A stretch of 64,000 bases of DNA. Origin: Gnetum montanum. Taxonomy: Eukaryota > Streptophyta > Gnetopsida > Gnetales > Gnetaceae. Made by a program: the position numbers and the translations under genes. Positions 34,588 through 44,816 of the stretch are shown here, piece after piece (position 1 is the first letter of the stretch; the number at the start of each line of letters is the position of its first letter). A model generated the notes under the pieces. It was not told the DNA's origin, made no database searches, and saw only the letters and a list, made by a program, of their open reading frames with translations. Where the stretch lies: NCBI GenBank assembly GCA_015680685.1, contig MNCI01002657.1, positions 352,779 to 416,778 on the forward strand, in the 5' to 3' direction.

Positions 34588-35030
34588 TTTACTAGTTTAA
34601 GGTCATGGCAGACTGCCAAGGTACAAGAGTCTAGAATTGTTAGAGATATGTAAATTGTTGATGTAAAGTGCGAAGTTGTGTAACTGTTGATATGCGAATG
34701 CCAAACTTCTAGTTTAGTGTCATCTTGGACTACAATATTGCGACATGCAAAATCTTGATATGCAAAATAATGGTGAAAAGAATACAATTGCGAGTACTAG
34801 GGGTATCAAACTACTAGTGTGGGAATGAAGATACAAAACTGTTAGGAAATATGCTACCGCCTATGTCAAGTCGTACAAGGTAACTACTGATGTAAGGGTG
34901 TAGTTAGTTTAATGTCACTACGGAATGTGAACGTTATGGGTCGGAATTACTATCTTTTGGGTCTTGAGGAGTGCAACTATGCTAGGCTTGTTAGTTTAAG
35001 GTCTTTTCAGACTTTAATAAAAAACAAACA
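34588..35030 (-). repeat. Dispersed short repeats between antisense gene and RT of E1
   Basis: Four units on the plus strand at about 34590, 34708, 34908 and 34990: CTAGTTTAAGGTCATGGCAGAC, CTAGTTTAGTGTCATCTTGGAC and similar. Same orientation and core as the 3' UTR array. E2 has two to three equivalents at 59120-59235. Confidence 0.6.
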
Positions 35031-35158
35031 TTATTATATTATTTTTTTATTTTCAGGAAGGCGAGTAATTGGTCTGAAGCGTGTCAAGGTTTAAATGCTA
35101 ATAGTGTCATGATGCCGTGGCAAGCATGCTACGCTGCACGTTGTGCTCTGCATTAATC

Positions 35159-35210
35159 AGAGAGAGAGAGAGAGAAATTTTTCTCATTCTACCACTACTA
35201 CCATAAATAG
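35159..35210 (+). promoter_or_regulatory. Possible promoter of the E1 antisense gene
   Basis: An AG dinucleotide run at 35159-35175 is followed by CCATAAATAGGG (TATA-like, 35201-35212), 150 bp upstream of the ATG at 35361. Plausible position for a plant promoter. No matching box was found upstream of the E2 gene, so this is weakly supported. Confidence 0.3.
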
Positions 35211-35360
35211 GGATTGAACCCTGGTAATTTTGACATTTTTACCGTAAAAGCGCAAAATCCTCATCAGAGCACTCGGCGATTTCGGAGCGCAGAGCAATTG
35301 TGTTAATTGATTAGCGAGGCGAATTTCTAAAGCGAAGGTCGTAAATCTGTAAGTAGGGCC

Positions 35361-38300
35361 ATGGCTCCTAAAACCCTGAGACGTGGGCCACAAGCACTCG
35401 TTCTGGTGCAGGAGAGAACACCGTTGACTCAGTGAGTTTTCATATCTCCTTTACCCTTTTCTCCTTGAACTTTCTACCGCTTTCTGCTCTAGTTTTGCAT
35501 CTCATTTGTTTTGCTATTTGTATTTTCTGTGGCCATGTTATTTGAGCTTTTTTGTTGCTGTGGCCTCTTTTTCTTTTGGTTGTGATTATTGTGCAAGGGT
35601 CTCGTTGTGATTGCATGCAAGGCCGTTGTTGCTGTCGTGGTTGTCGTGACTGCAGGGCTGGGGCCCTTTAAGTTGCTTGACCTTGGCATGCCGTGACGTA
35701 AAACTGTTAGGAGGGTTTGGTTATGTGTGACATAGCACCATGGTGCATGTTTTTGTTTGAGCATGTTGTTAGTTATTTTGCTGCTACACTAAGCTACTTG
35801 CATGTTCTTGCTACGCTAGGCTTTCGCATCTTTGCTATGCTATGTGTAGACAAGGGGCTATGCTATGCTATATTTATGGTTTGCTAAGCATTGCTATGTT
35901 GTGCATGCATTGTGTTTAAATTTGATGTCAATATTTGCTGTTTACATTGTGCAAGGTAGGGCCAAGGTCTAGGCTGATCATTTTGGACCTTGAAGGGGTC
36001 CTATGTCATGTGAGCAGACCTATGGCCAACATTCCTCCTTCCCCGATAAGTTTTGGAGAGCGAGCTATTTGGTTCAGGTATGGGGTGCGAGACTTCTTAC
36101 AATTCCTTCTTAGAAATTTTAGCCTCATCATTTGGTCCTCCTTAGACGAAGAGCAGGCATCCGACATAATAGAGGCCATACTGCCAGGGACTAATTGGGG
36201 CATCCTGAGATACCTTTCTGACGACACGACCACAAGCATGTCGGGAGGAGGGTCTAACCAACACTCAACAAGGTTGAGGTGTTTATCTTGGATCTGGGAT
36301 ATGCTAGAATACCAGTGTTATCACCCATACAACACGTTGTATCTTGTGTGCCACATGGTGATGTACTTTCAGAACCCACAAGAAACCATCTATTGTGTTG
36401 GCGGATGAGTTTCGCATCTTTGCTTTGCTTGGTTATGCAACGTTGGCCATACTTGGTTGAGTGTTAATAGTGTGTGCTTGTCACCAAGTTCTATATTGAT
36501 GATGACGGGGTTCATTATCAGCCGGGTGAGTTGGTCACAATGCAGCTAGCCCTACGGGAATTTGCCTCTGCCAAGAGCCTGCGGGCAGGTGTGATTGATC
36601 ATTGCGGGGAGGGATACTGTTCCCACATATGCATGCTTGCCACCTTCTACAATCGTTATAGGGTGAAGGGTTGGATGGACAAGGAGTGGAGAGAAATTTT
36701 CAAGAAGGTCATGCTCAAAGCGGTCCTGGAGGTTGAACTCTCGCTATTCCCCTCACCGTATAGACCTAGTGGATTAATAGGCAGGCGCCACATGCTCAAG
36801 TATTTTTGTAGTTTGTTTTTTTTGTTATGCTAAGTACATTTCATGATCATTGCTATAGGAGCGAAGAAGCCTTGTGAGGTGATGGTGGCAACTGCCAAGA
36901 GGCAAGGGGGAAACATTTACTTCAAATATGGTGAAGTAGCAGTGAGCCAGAGCTGGTTAGAATGAGGGGCTCCGGACCCTTACTCAAGAAAATCCAAATG
37001 GCTAGACTTATGGATTTGTTCATGGCTCCAAATTCAGATGTCCTTGCTACTGAGATGCTTTCCTTGGTCAACTCCTTCTCTGGGTAGGCGAGCTATTTTC
37101 GTACGTATGTGCGGGGTGTGCGGGTGGTCATTGACATCAATGGCCAGCTATTTGCAGATTTTTTTGGTATCCATGCTGATGGTGCCGACGTGATGTTGAA
37201 GGACAAGTAGGAGTTGACCCTTCAGAAGCAGCACATCGAGGAGTGGATGAGGCTCACCAAGGAGCGAAAGGGGTTCCCTATGGACAAGCTCAAAGAAGGT
37301 CTTGCCATGGGGATATACCTGGTATTTCATGCCTACGCATTTCCTCAATTGCTCACCCAGGGGAAGGTCCTGGGACTTGAGCAGGCTTGGGTAATGTGGG
37401 AAGTCATGGAGGAGGGGGCCCATTACAACTGGGCCAAATTCCTATGTAGTGATTTACAGGCCGAGATTTTGGGACTTCGTGAGCCAACAGAGTCCCACTC
37501 TAACATACACTATGCTTTATACATAGGCTATTTAAAGTGCTTCATGGAGTTCCTAGTGGTCCAGTTGGATGGAGTCTAGTCCAAGCTAGATTGTGACTAG
37601 ATTCCTAAGCCAGGATTCGAGAGGTCCTTTAGACTATGCAAGCCTAGGACCCCCCAAAAATGGTTGGGCAGTCGTTGTCTGTAACGACTAAAGGTCTGGC
37701 AGTTCATAGTGCTTGCGGCCACGACAGCGTAGGGGAGATGCCCCTTGCCATAATCGGAAACATGACACAGGATGAACATCTCATAGCTGAGATCGTGCCC
37801 GCAGAGCTGCGAAGAAAGAATCCTCCCCCAACTAGGGGAAGTTCTCATGAAGAGGAGGGACGAAGATTGTGGTTCAAGCTACGGCGAATGAGCGTTACGT
37901 AATATTTAGTTTACTTTGCTATTGCCTGCCATTTTATGCTTTGTTAGGTAGTGCATCGTAGCCTGGCATTTGTTTTGAGTTAACTTGTTTTGAATTGATG
38001 TATGCATGCCTTTTTGTGAGTAGAAGAAGAAGAAGATGAAGAAGAAGGTGACAAGGAAGTGTCGACCCTCAGGACGAGGGTGACAAATAAAGATGTGGGG
38101 GCCCCAGCTTTAGAAGAAAGGGTCCCGATCAGGAATAATGGAGCTCCTGTCTCTAGGGCAGGGACTCTTATCATTAGGGAGCCTCTTCCTAATGAAGAGG
38201 TACCTCCCCAAAATAAAGAAGATGCTACTCTCCTAAAAGGAAAGGCACCAGCGCATGAGGTAGGGGTTTTCATGGACTTGGATGGGCCTTCTACCGAGCC

Positions 38301-39698
38301 TACTGTGATCGTCTTGCATCGGCAAGAAGAAAGACTACAGTCGGATGCTAGTGAGTTAGGCTTTGTTTGTGTCTTACCATAGTCCATTTTGGCCATTGCT
38401 AATGTTCTTAGTCATGTAACAAGTGCTACTACTGATGTCTCAGGACTTCCTCCACCTCATACAGAGTCATGGGCTAAAGTCCCTAACGAGTTTGCATTTG
38501 TTTAGGGACTTATCGATGACATGATCAAATGCCTTTAGCAGGCGGACCCTCATGCGGGTAAGTAGGAGTGTTAATTGTCCTTATGCTGCCATGTTGAAAT
38601 TTTTGGGTTTGTTGATTATGTTATGCTAATGTGATTATTATGCTTTGTGTGCTTGAATAGCCTCTTGGCTCAAGTGGGACCTGGCACAACCTATGGAGGT
38701 AGGCACGGTGCCCGCACTCTCACCTGACGTGATCGAGGTGTCTCGTCGTACGTTTGATGAGGCTTACAAATGTGTCTTGCACTCGACGTGCTCTCTGTGG
38801 GAGTGTAGACGCACCAACAAGTACCTGTGGAAATGGGTCCAAAGGGTCGAGCAGAGAGAGGTTGAACTGGTCACCGAGGTGTAGAACCTCAAGTCGAGGA
38901 TCAATTTCCTCATAAACCATAACCCTGACCCTATTGATTTGCAAAGGCCTGTAGATGACTATGTCAGGTTTTGGACTGTCATTCATCAAAATGTGGAGTC
39001 CACTCGTGAAATAATCAAAAAATAGATGCAGATGGACTTGCTAGTCCAGAAGTGCCAAGATATGAAGGACATCAGCACTAAGGTCTTCGAATGGGGGAAA
39101 ACCTAGAGGGATCACAAATATACATACAAGTTAGAAAACAAGACCCATCGAAGATTGTATAAAGACGCTGCTGTGGAGGCGTTCTCGTATGAAACATTTG
39201 TGAAGGCCATCGATGCTTCTGAGGCCTATGCCAGGTTTAAAGAGCAAGTGAAGGTCACGGAGTCTCCTGACCTAAGGGTGAACCTTCCTACAAGAGAGAT
39301 CGCAACCGCCTCCCTTTCCTGAACCTCTAAAGTGGATGACCTTGGAATGGGAGAAAGTTGCTGCTATGAATGCTGAGCCTAGTGGTAGGTGTTGGATGGG
39401 CATTTCGATAGAGGAGATTGGGCATCGCCTCAGGCTCAGTCTAGACCAGATACCTCTTGAGACTGACGTAGGCTCTCCTCAGGTTAGTTTCTTTAATGCT
39501 GTGCTATAGCTAGTGTTTACCGCATTCGTTGCCCTAGCTAACTACTCTATTTTTGGAATACAGGTTCCCAACAAAGGTGTGAGGCCCATGGAGGGAGGAA
39601 ATGAAGAGCCGGTAGGGGGCAACGTAGGAGTGGACGATGCTCAAGTAGATGAAGCAGGGGCAAATGATGAAGGTGATGCGAACGGGGCTAACACATGA
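35361..39698 (+). pseudogene. Spliced antisense gene of E1 (FCP1/NIF-like domain plus plant-transposon-type domain)
   Basis: Gene on the strand opposite to E1, between gag-pro and RT. Candidate exons: 35361-35431 (GGGCCATGGC start context; MAPKTLRRGPQ), about 35956-36415, about 36474-36799, 36859-37898, about 38021-38557, 38661-39482 and 39564-39698. Introns show GTGAGT, GTAAGT and GTTAGT donors and TATGCTAA-type branch sites. Domain 1 (35971-36405) looks like FCP1/NIF phosphatases: LIILDLEGVL then FLLRNFSLIIWSS. Domain 2 (about 37010-37420) has VRGVRVVIDINGQLFADFFG. An acidic/proline-rich part and a helical part (38750-39000) follow. Several TAG stops and one phase mismatch show decay. E2 carries a matching gene. 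Function unknown. Confidence 0.65.
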
Positions 39699-39839
39699 CA
39701 ACATGGGACCCCTCTTTCTTTTTTATTAAAAATTTTAAAAATTTTACAAAAACTGCCAATGGGAAAAATTTTTGAATGAAATGAAAATATTTAGAAAGGA
39801 GACTAGTTTTGTATTAACTTATGCATTATGTAAAGTTTT

Positions 39840-39910
39840 CATGCTCTTGTATGCTAGTTTTAGGCCATTTCGGGCTGTTGCTAGTTTTGGGCCATTTCGG
39901 GCCATTAGCG
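39840..39910 (-). repeat. Short repeats between gag-pro and the antisense gene of E1
   Basis: Two adjacent units of about 28 bp (plus: CTAGTTTTAGGCCATTTCGGG and CTAGTTTTGGGCCATTTCGGG). They share the TAGTTT core with the arrays at 34588-35030 and 30678-30985. E2 has the equivalent at 53035-53320. Confidence 0.6.
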
Positions 39911-39996
39911 TAGCATGTTCAAAGGATGGCATATTGATGAGATAAGGAAATGGTGAATATGCAAGGATAGCAACTGGGTGGGAGGTTGCAAGGCTG

Positions 39997-42900
39997 CTAT
40001 GCTATGCGTAGCTGCCTCTTGACCTTTCGTGGGTTGATCAGAACCTAGGGTCGAGCCGTTTCACCCAGGCCCCTGCTCATAACACTACCCTTCACTTGGA
40101 AGGGCAACTCACACCATGCATTTTTGATTTGAGGGTTGGCTTGTTGGACCAATCCCTTCATTGTATGATTAATGTAGGCATGAACAGGTGCTTCATCTTC
40201 AGAGGTTGTAACTTCTGAACCCTGTTCCATGCCTATGTTGCTAATTGCTTATGTTACTACCTCGTTGCCATGGATTATCACCTCTTTACCCGTGTATGGT
40301 AAGTGGATTTCTTGGTGTATAGGTAAGGAGATAGCCCTAAGTTGCACTAACCAAGATCTTCCCAAGATCAAGTTAAACTTGGGCATTTCTTTGACCATGA
40401 AAAATGTTGCGTGTGTGGGGAACTGGTCCCCTGCTACGAAGTTTATGTGAACTGTGCCCTTCACCAGGACACGTGCCCCATTGAAGGACGACAAATATGT
40501 CATCATTGTTGGTTTGATCTGGTTGACCAATCCCAACTTATCTATAATAGGGAAGGAAATGACATTTGTGGTAGCCCCATCATCGTTGTGTACCCTTCAG
40601 ATCCAGTGTTGGCCGACCCGAATTGTGATGAAGAGAGGCACCGTATTCACTTGACCCCCTTTGGGATCTTTCTTAATGGCATCGCCGCTAAAAGTTAATT
40701 GAGGTACTATAGACTTTGTGGGTACAGAGGGGAGTATGACCGAGTGGATCGCTTTATCATCCGCTAGCATGTTTTCATCGACTGAAATCGTCGCTAACAT
40801 GTAGACTAGGGCCTCGTGGTGAGGTACAGATGTCACGACTAGGTTGTACAAGCTCAACGTAACATTTTTCTACCTTAGGCTTGCCTAACCTAGGTGAGGG
40901 CGTTCAAGAAGTCTTGGTCACCCGCCTTTTTGACACTTTCCTCCTCCTCGATTCGTCCTAGGAGATGAATCTCTCGAGGAGAGACGACCTCAGACCTAGG
41001 TTCAGATCTTTTTCGGCAAGGTGATGTAGGCTGTGTAATCATGTCGACCTTCATCTTTGGTGACAAAGGTGTAAATACAAGGGGCAAAGGCATAGGCTTG
41101 GAGATACTTTTGACGGTATTCCCCTTCGACGCCTCACCCACCAAGTAGGCTTCTCGCCTTGTAGGGCGAGGAGGTTGTTTAATGTTGTTGCATGGGATGA
41201 GGGCTGTCGAAGACGTTGGCTCCTTGATGATGAATGGAGGTAGAGGTGACGACTGACAAGGTCATGTGGCCTCACCAACAAGTGGTGCAGAGGTAGATGC
41301 CCATGGTGGAACTTTCAAGATGAAGGGCAGCTACGAACTTGGACCAACCATTGGTGGTATTGGTGCACTACGTTGAGGCACACGAATTATAAACAGCTGG
41401 AAGGGTGGCATGGGATCATTGTCAATACTGATGGCATTGATTATGTAATCGACATTATTGGCATTTAGGGGATCTATGTAGACATACATAGATTAATTTT
41501 TAGGGTGCACTAGGTTATTCTCATCCATCACCAGCTTTCCCAGGTCGATTAATCTTTGGATGTCATCCTACAATGATAGACAATAATCCGTGGTGTGACC
41601 ACATAGTTGGTGGTAGTTACAAAACCTATCTAGCCTGAAACCCCTAGGAACTAGAGGCTCATTGGGTAGGGCCAAAGAGGGATTCCTAAGGAGCTCGCAG
41701 TAGCGTCGATGTCCCATGTTTGCCTCCTCCGACATCTGCTTGTGTTGGATGTAGCCTGCTGCCAATAGTTTCTTCAGGAGTTCTGATGATTTGAGAGGTA
41801 GTAGGGTGTATTTTGAATGATCTTTGAGCTCGAAGTTGGGTTTAGTATATGCAGATGTCTTGGGCGCAGGTGTGGTAGGTTGTGATGCTTGGCCCAGTTT
41901 GGGCGCAGAATCAGGTGCAGGTGTGGACGATTTCTTGTTATTCTTGCTTTCGCTATTACTATGTTTGGGCTTGGCCTCAGCCACCACAGTAGCCACCATG
42001 GTTGTTGGGGCCTTACCCTTGTCCTTTTTTGCAAAGCTATTCTTGTAAGTGATGTAGGCCAGGTCTTTGCTTATCTCGGCTATGTCTTGTATGCTTTTCA
42101 TCTGAGTGAAAGCTTGGCTAAGTGAGCGTGGAGTAGGTAATATAGTTTGGACTTGATGAAGTCATTCACCACACCCTTAAAGATGGCTAACAAGTGAGCC
42201 TCCACAATGGGCTCATGGATTTCATTAAGTGTCGTGCTCCAACATTGAATGAATTTTTGGACTAGTTCTAGCGGGTCTTGTTTCATGCTCATCAGCTGAT
42301 CTAGTGTGTTTTCTGGCTTCAAGTTATATTTGAAGTGTATCACAAACTGGGTCAAGAGTTCTTCCAAAGTTGAAATGGATGAACATGGCAATGCGCGGTA
42401 CCAATCTAGGGCTTTCCCAGCTAAGGACATGGCAAAGACATGAATGATCGTATGTGGCCATTGTTGTAATAGCAAAGACTCTGATCGAAAAGTGACGAGA
42501 TGGGTATTGGGATCCCCTTCCCTGTCGTACTTTGTGAAGTGTGGGAGGGACATCCTAGGTGGTAATAGTAAAGCAGGGATTGCAGGGTTGATGGAGTCAT
42601 CCTAATAAAAGTCCATGACTTGTACCGTATCGGACCCAACAGCTTTGAGGCATTTTACTTCCTTAGTTAGGGTCTGGATGAGCTGAAACGCTTAGTCTAG
42701 ACCTAGCAACATTGCAGACGGCTGAGGGACTATAGAGGCAACTCCCACATGTGGTATGGTGGTGGTGGCAATTTGACCCATTGGGGGTGACGTTGGGACC
42801 GCCCCCGCTAAAGGTGCTATTTGCGTTGTCCACCACCTGGTGGATGGTATTGTTGGAGAAGTAATAGTGGGTTGAGTCACTGGATAGGCTGTTTGGGTTA

Positions 42901-43816
42901 CTAGCAGGATAGACCATGGTCTCGTGCCAGGATGTACTATTTGGGGGGTCAGGTAGGCTTGAGGGAAAACATAGTGAGACATCTGTGATGGTTGTAGAAC
43001 AGATGAAGAAGCGAAAGGGGTCCACCACATGGATGGGCCTAGGCCCACCGCAGTTGGTGGAACAGATGCATGGGTAGGAATTGGCGTAGGAGTTATGTGC
43101 GGTTGCAAAGTAGGTATTGTATGGATATGCGGTAGGGTAGCCATGATAGGCATGTTGCACACCGTGGGAGCATGCTAATAAATAGCTTTTGGTAGCATAG
43201 TTGCTGTGAGCGTAACCAGAGAATGGGGGTGATGATGCATTGGGAATGTAGCATGGCTACCCATTGCAGTTGCAGTTGTAGGCTGTTGAAGCATAGATGT
43301 AATGATAAAGGGGGTTGTGACAGACAGCAGGTTGGCCTAGAAGGACTGGGTAGGCAGGACAGGAACAGGGTTAGCTTGACCTCCCTCATCAGATTGGGAA
43401 TCGAGTTCCTCCTGCCCATCTTGAAAGGCATCATCCTGGTTGGACACTGTGTCTTGTTGCTCCCTAAGCCTAGTCAACTGGATTAGTTGATGTAGAAGCC
43501 TTTGGTATGCTTGCGTTAAAGGCAAAGAAATGCTCGGGGTAGGAATGAATTCCTCCCTATTGCATTAAGCAAACTTGAAGTTATGTTTTTCTTCGAGTTT
43601 TTGTAAATCCAAGGGTAGGTTAGCCTGCACCTGTACACAAAGGAAAATGTAATGCTCGTGTTGCTGGGCCAGTCCCTCAGGTCCTCAGTTTTGGATTCTA
43701 AGAGACCGGCGTGCTTTCTGCATTGGATTCAGCCATTGTTCGGCACTAGTAGTGCCTTGGACCATGAAGGGCACCTTTGCATTGAAGGTATCAATAGTGG
43801 TGGTGGTGGAATCCAT
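39997..43816 (-). pseudogene. gag-pro: gag-protease reading frame of E1
   Basis: The start ATG at 43816 (MDSTTTTIDTFNAKVPFM) follows the repeat leader. A Pro/Thr/His-rich region spans 43160-42690. The gag domain at 42553-42098 contains HFTKYDREGDPNTHLVTF, ALDWYRALPCSSISTLEELL and EAHLLAIFKGVV. A zinc-finger-like motif CNYHQLCGHTTDYC lies at about 41625-41580. The protease spans 40857-40249: its active-site area is changed to NDDGATTNVISF (about 40600) and its end keeps FNLILGRSWL (40330). The frame ends with a stop at 39999-39997, at the same place as the E2 frame. At least eight internal stops or shifts. Confidence 0.8.
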
Positions 43817-43890
43817 TGCTAAGCAAGTGATTATGCAAAAAATGCAAAAAGTGCAAAAGAACAAAAGCATTAAAAAAAACCACAAAAGGG

Positions 43891-44790
43891 TGGCTTTATG
43901 TCTTGCCGGATTCTAGGGGAATTGTCAGGGTGACCGATCTATACCACACAAAGTGTAAAAAATTGTAGAGGATGTCACATGTATGCCTATGCATGATGAG
44001 GTACAGAGCATGTGCAAGACTACTGTAAGGCAAGTTTGTCAACAAATGATCAAGAAGGCTTTATGTCCCGCAGGATCTCAGAGGGACCGTTGAGGCGACT
44101 GACCTGCATCACACAAGGTGTAAACAACCTCAAAGGATGTCACATTTTCACCTACACTGGCTAGGGTGTAGAACATATGCAGGACTACTATAAAAAGGAA
44201 AGGCAAGTTAAATTACCATCAGAAAGCTTATTGTCTTGTAGGGTTCCGGAGGAACTGTCGAGGCAACTGATCTACACCGTACGACATGTAAAAAATCATA
44301 GATGGATGTCAAGTCTATGCTAATGCAAGCTAATGTGTGGAAGGTGTACGAGACTACCGTAAGATGAGAAAATTAACTAGCGACCAGGTAGGTTTTATGT
44401 CTTGCAGGATCCTAGAGGGATCGTCGAGGCAACTGGTCTGTACCACACTAGATGGGGTATAGAATGCAAATAAGACAACCATAGGATGGGAAAGCTAGCT
44501 AGCAATCAGGCAGGCTTTATGTCTCATAGGATCCCAGAGGGATCATCAATGTGACAAGTCTGTACCACATGAGATGGGGTTCAGAATGCATGCAAGACAA
44601 CCGTAGAATGAGCTAGTTAACCGGCAATCGGAGGCCTTGTGTTCCGTAGGGTTTCAGAGGAATCGTCAAGGCAACTGATCTACACCGCACAGAGTGCAAA
44701 CAATCACAAGAGGGTGTCACATTTATGCTTGTGTGTATCAAGGTGTAGAAGGCTCACAGAACTACCATGACATGCGACAAAGGCACCAAA
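43891..44790 (-). repeat. Tandem repeat in the E1 leader, ~6 units of 120-175 bp
   Basis: Units start near 43891, 44051, 44228, 44391, 44514 and 44631. Each opens (plus strand) with GGCTTTATGTCTTGCAGGAT and contains GAGGGATCGTCGAGGCAACTGATCT-like and ACACAAGGTGTAAA-like words. The last partial unit grades into the primer site. Units differ in length because an internal segment is present in some and absent in others. The E2 leader (48600-49285) shows no such array. Confidence 0.8.
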
Positions 44791-44791
44791 A

Positions 44792-44810
44792 GGCCCTCCT
44801 TCTAGCGCCA
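44792..44810 (-). promoter_or_regulatory. Primer binding site of E1
   Basis: TGGCGCTAGAAGGAGGGCC, six bases (ATTTTC) after the LTR end. F and E2 carry the same site with substitutions, including the same spacer. It shares only TGGCGC with the tRNA-Asp site of the Athila copies, so a different tRNA is implied; I do not assign it. Confidence 0.75.
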
Positions 44811-44816
44811 GAAAAT

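Noticed and set aside
35159-35175. AG microsatellite as a repeat locus of interest
   Set aside because: Short and simple; noted only as part of the possible antisense promoter.
36006-36239. Minus-strand frame of 77 residues in the middle of E1
   Set aside because: Complement of the FCP1-like exon, which has a homologous partner in E2; the minus frame has none.
42663-43162. Two overlapping 156-165 residue minus-strand frames
   Set aside because: They are two readings of one Pro/Thr/His-rich gag linker in E1. Only the frame that links to the gag domain is kept, inside the gag-pro entry.
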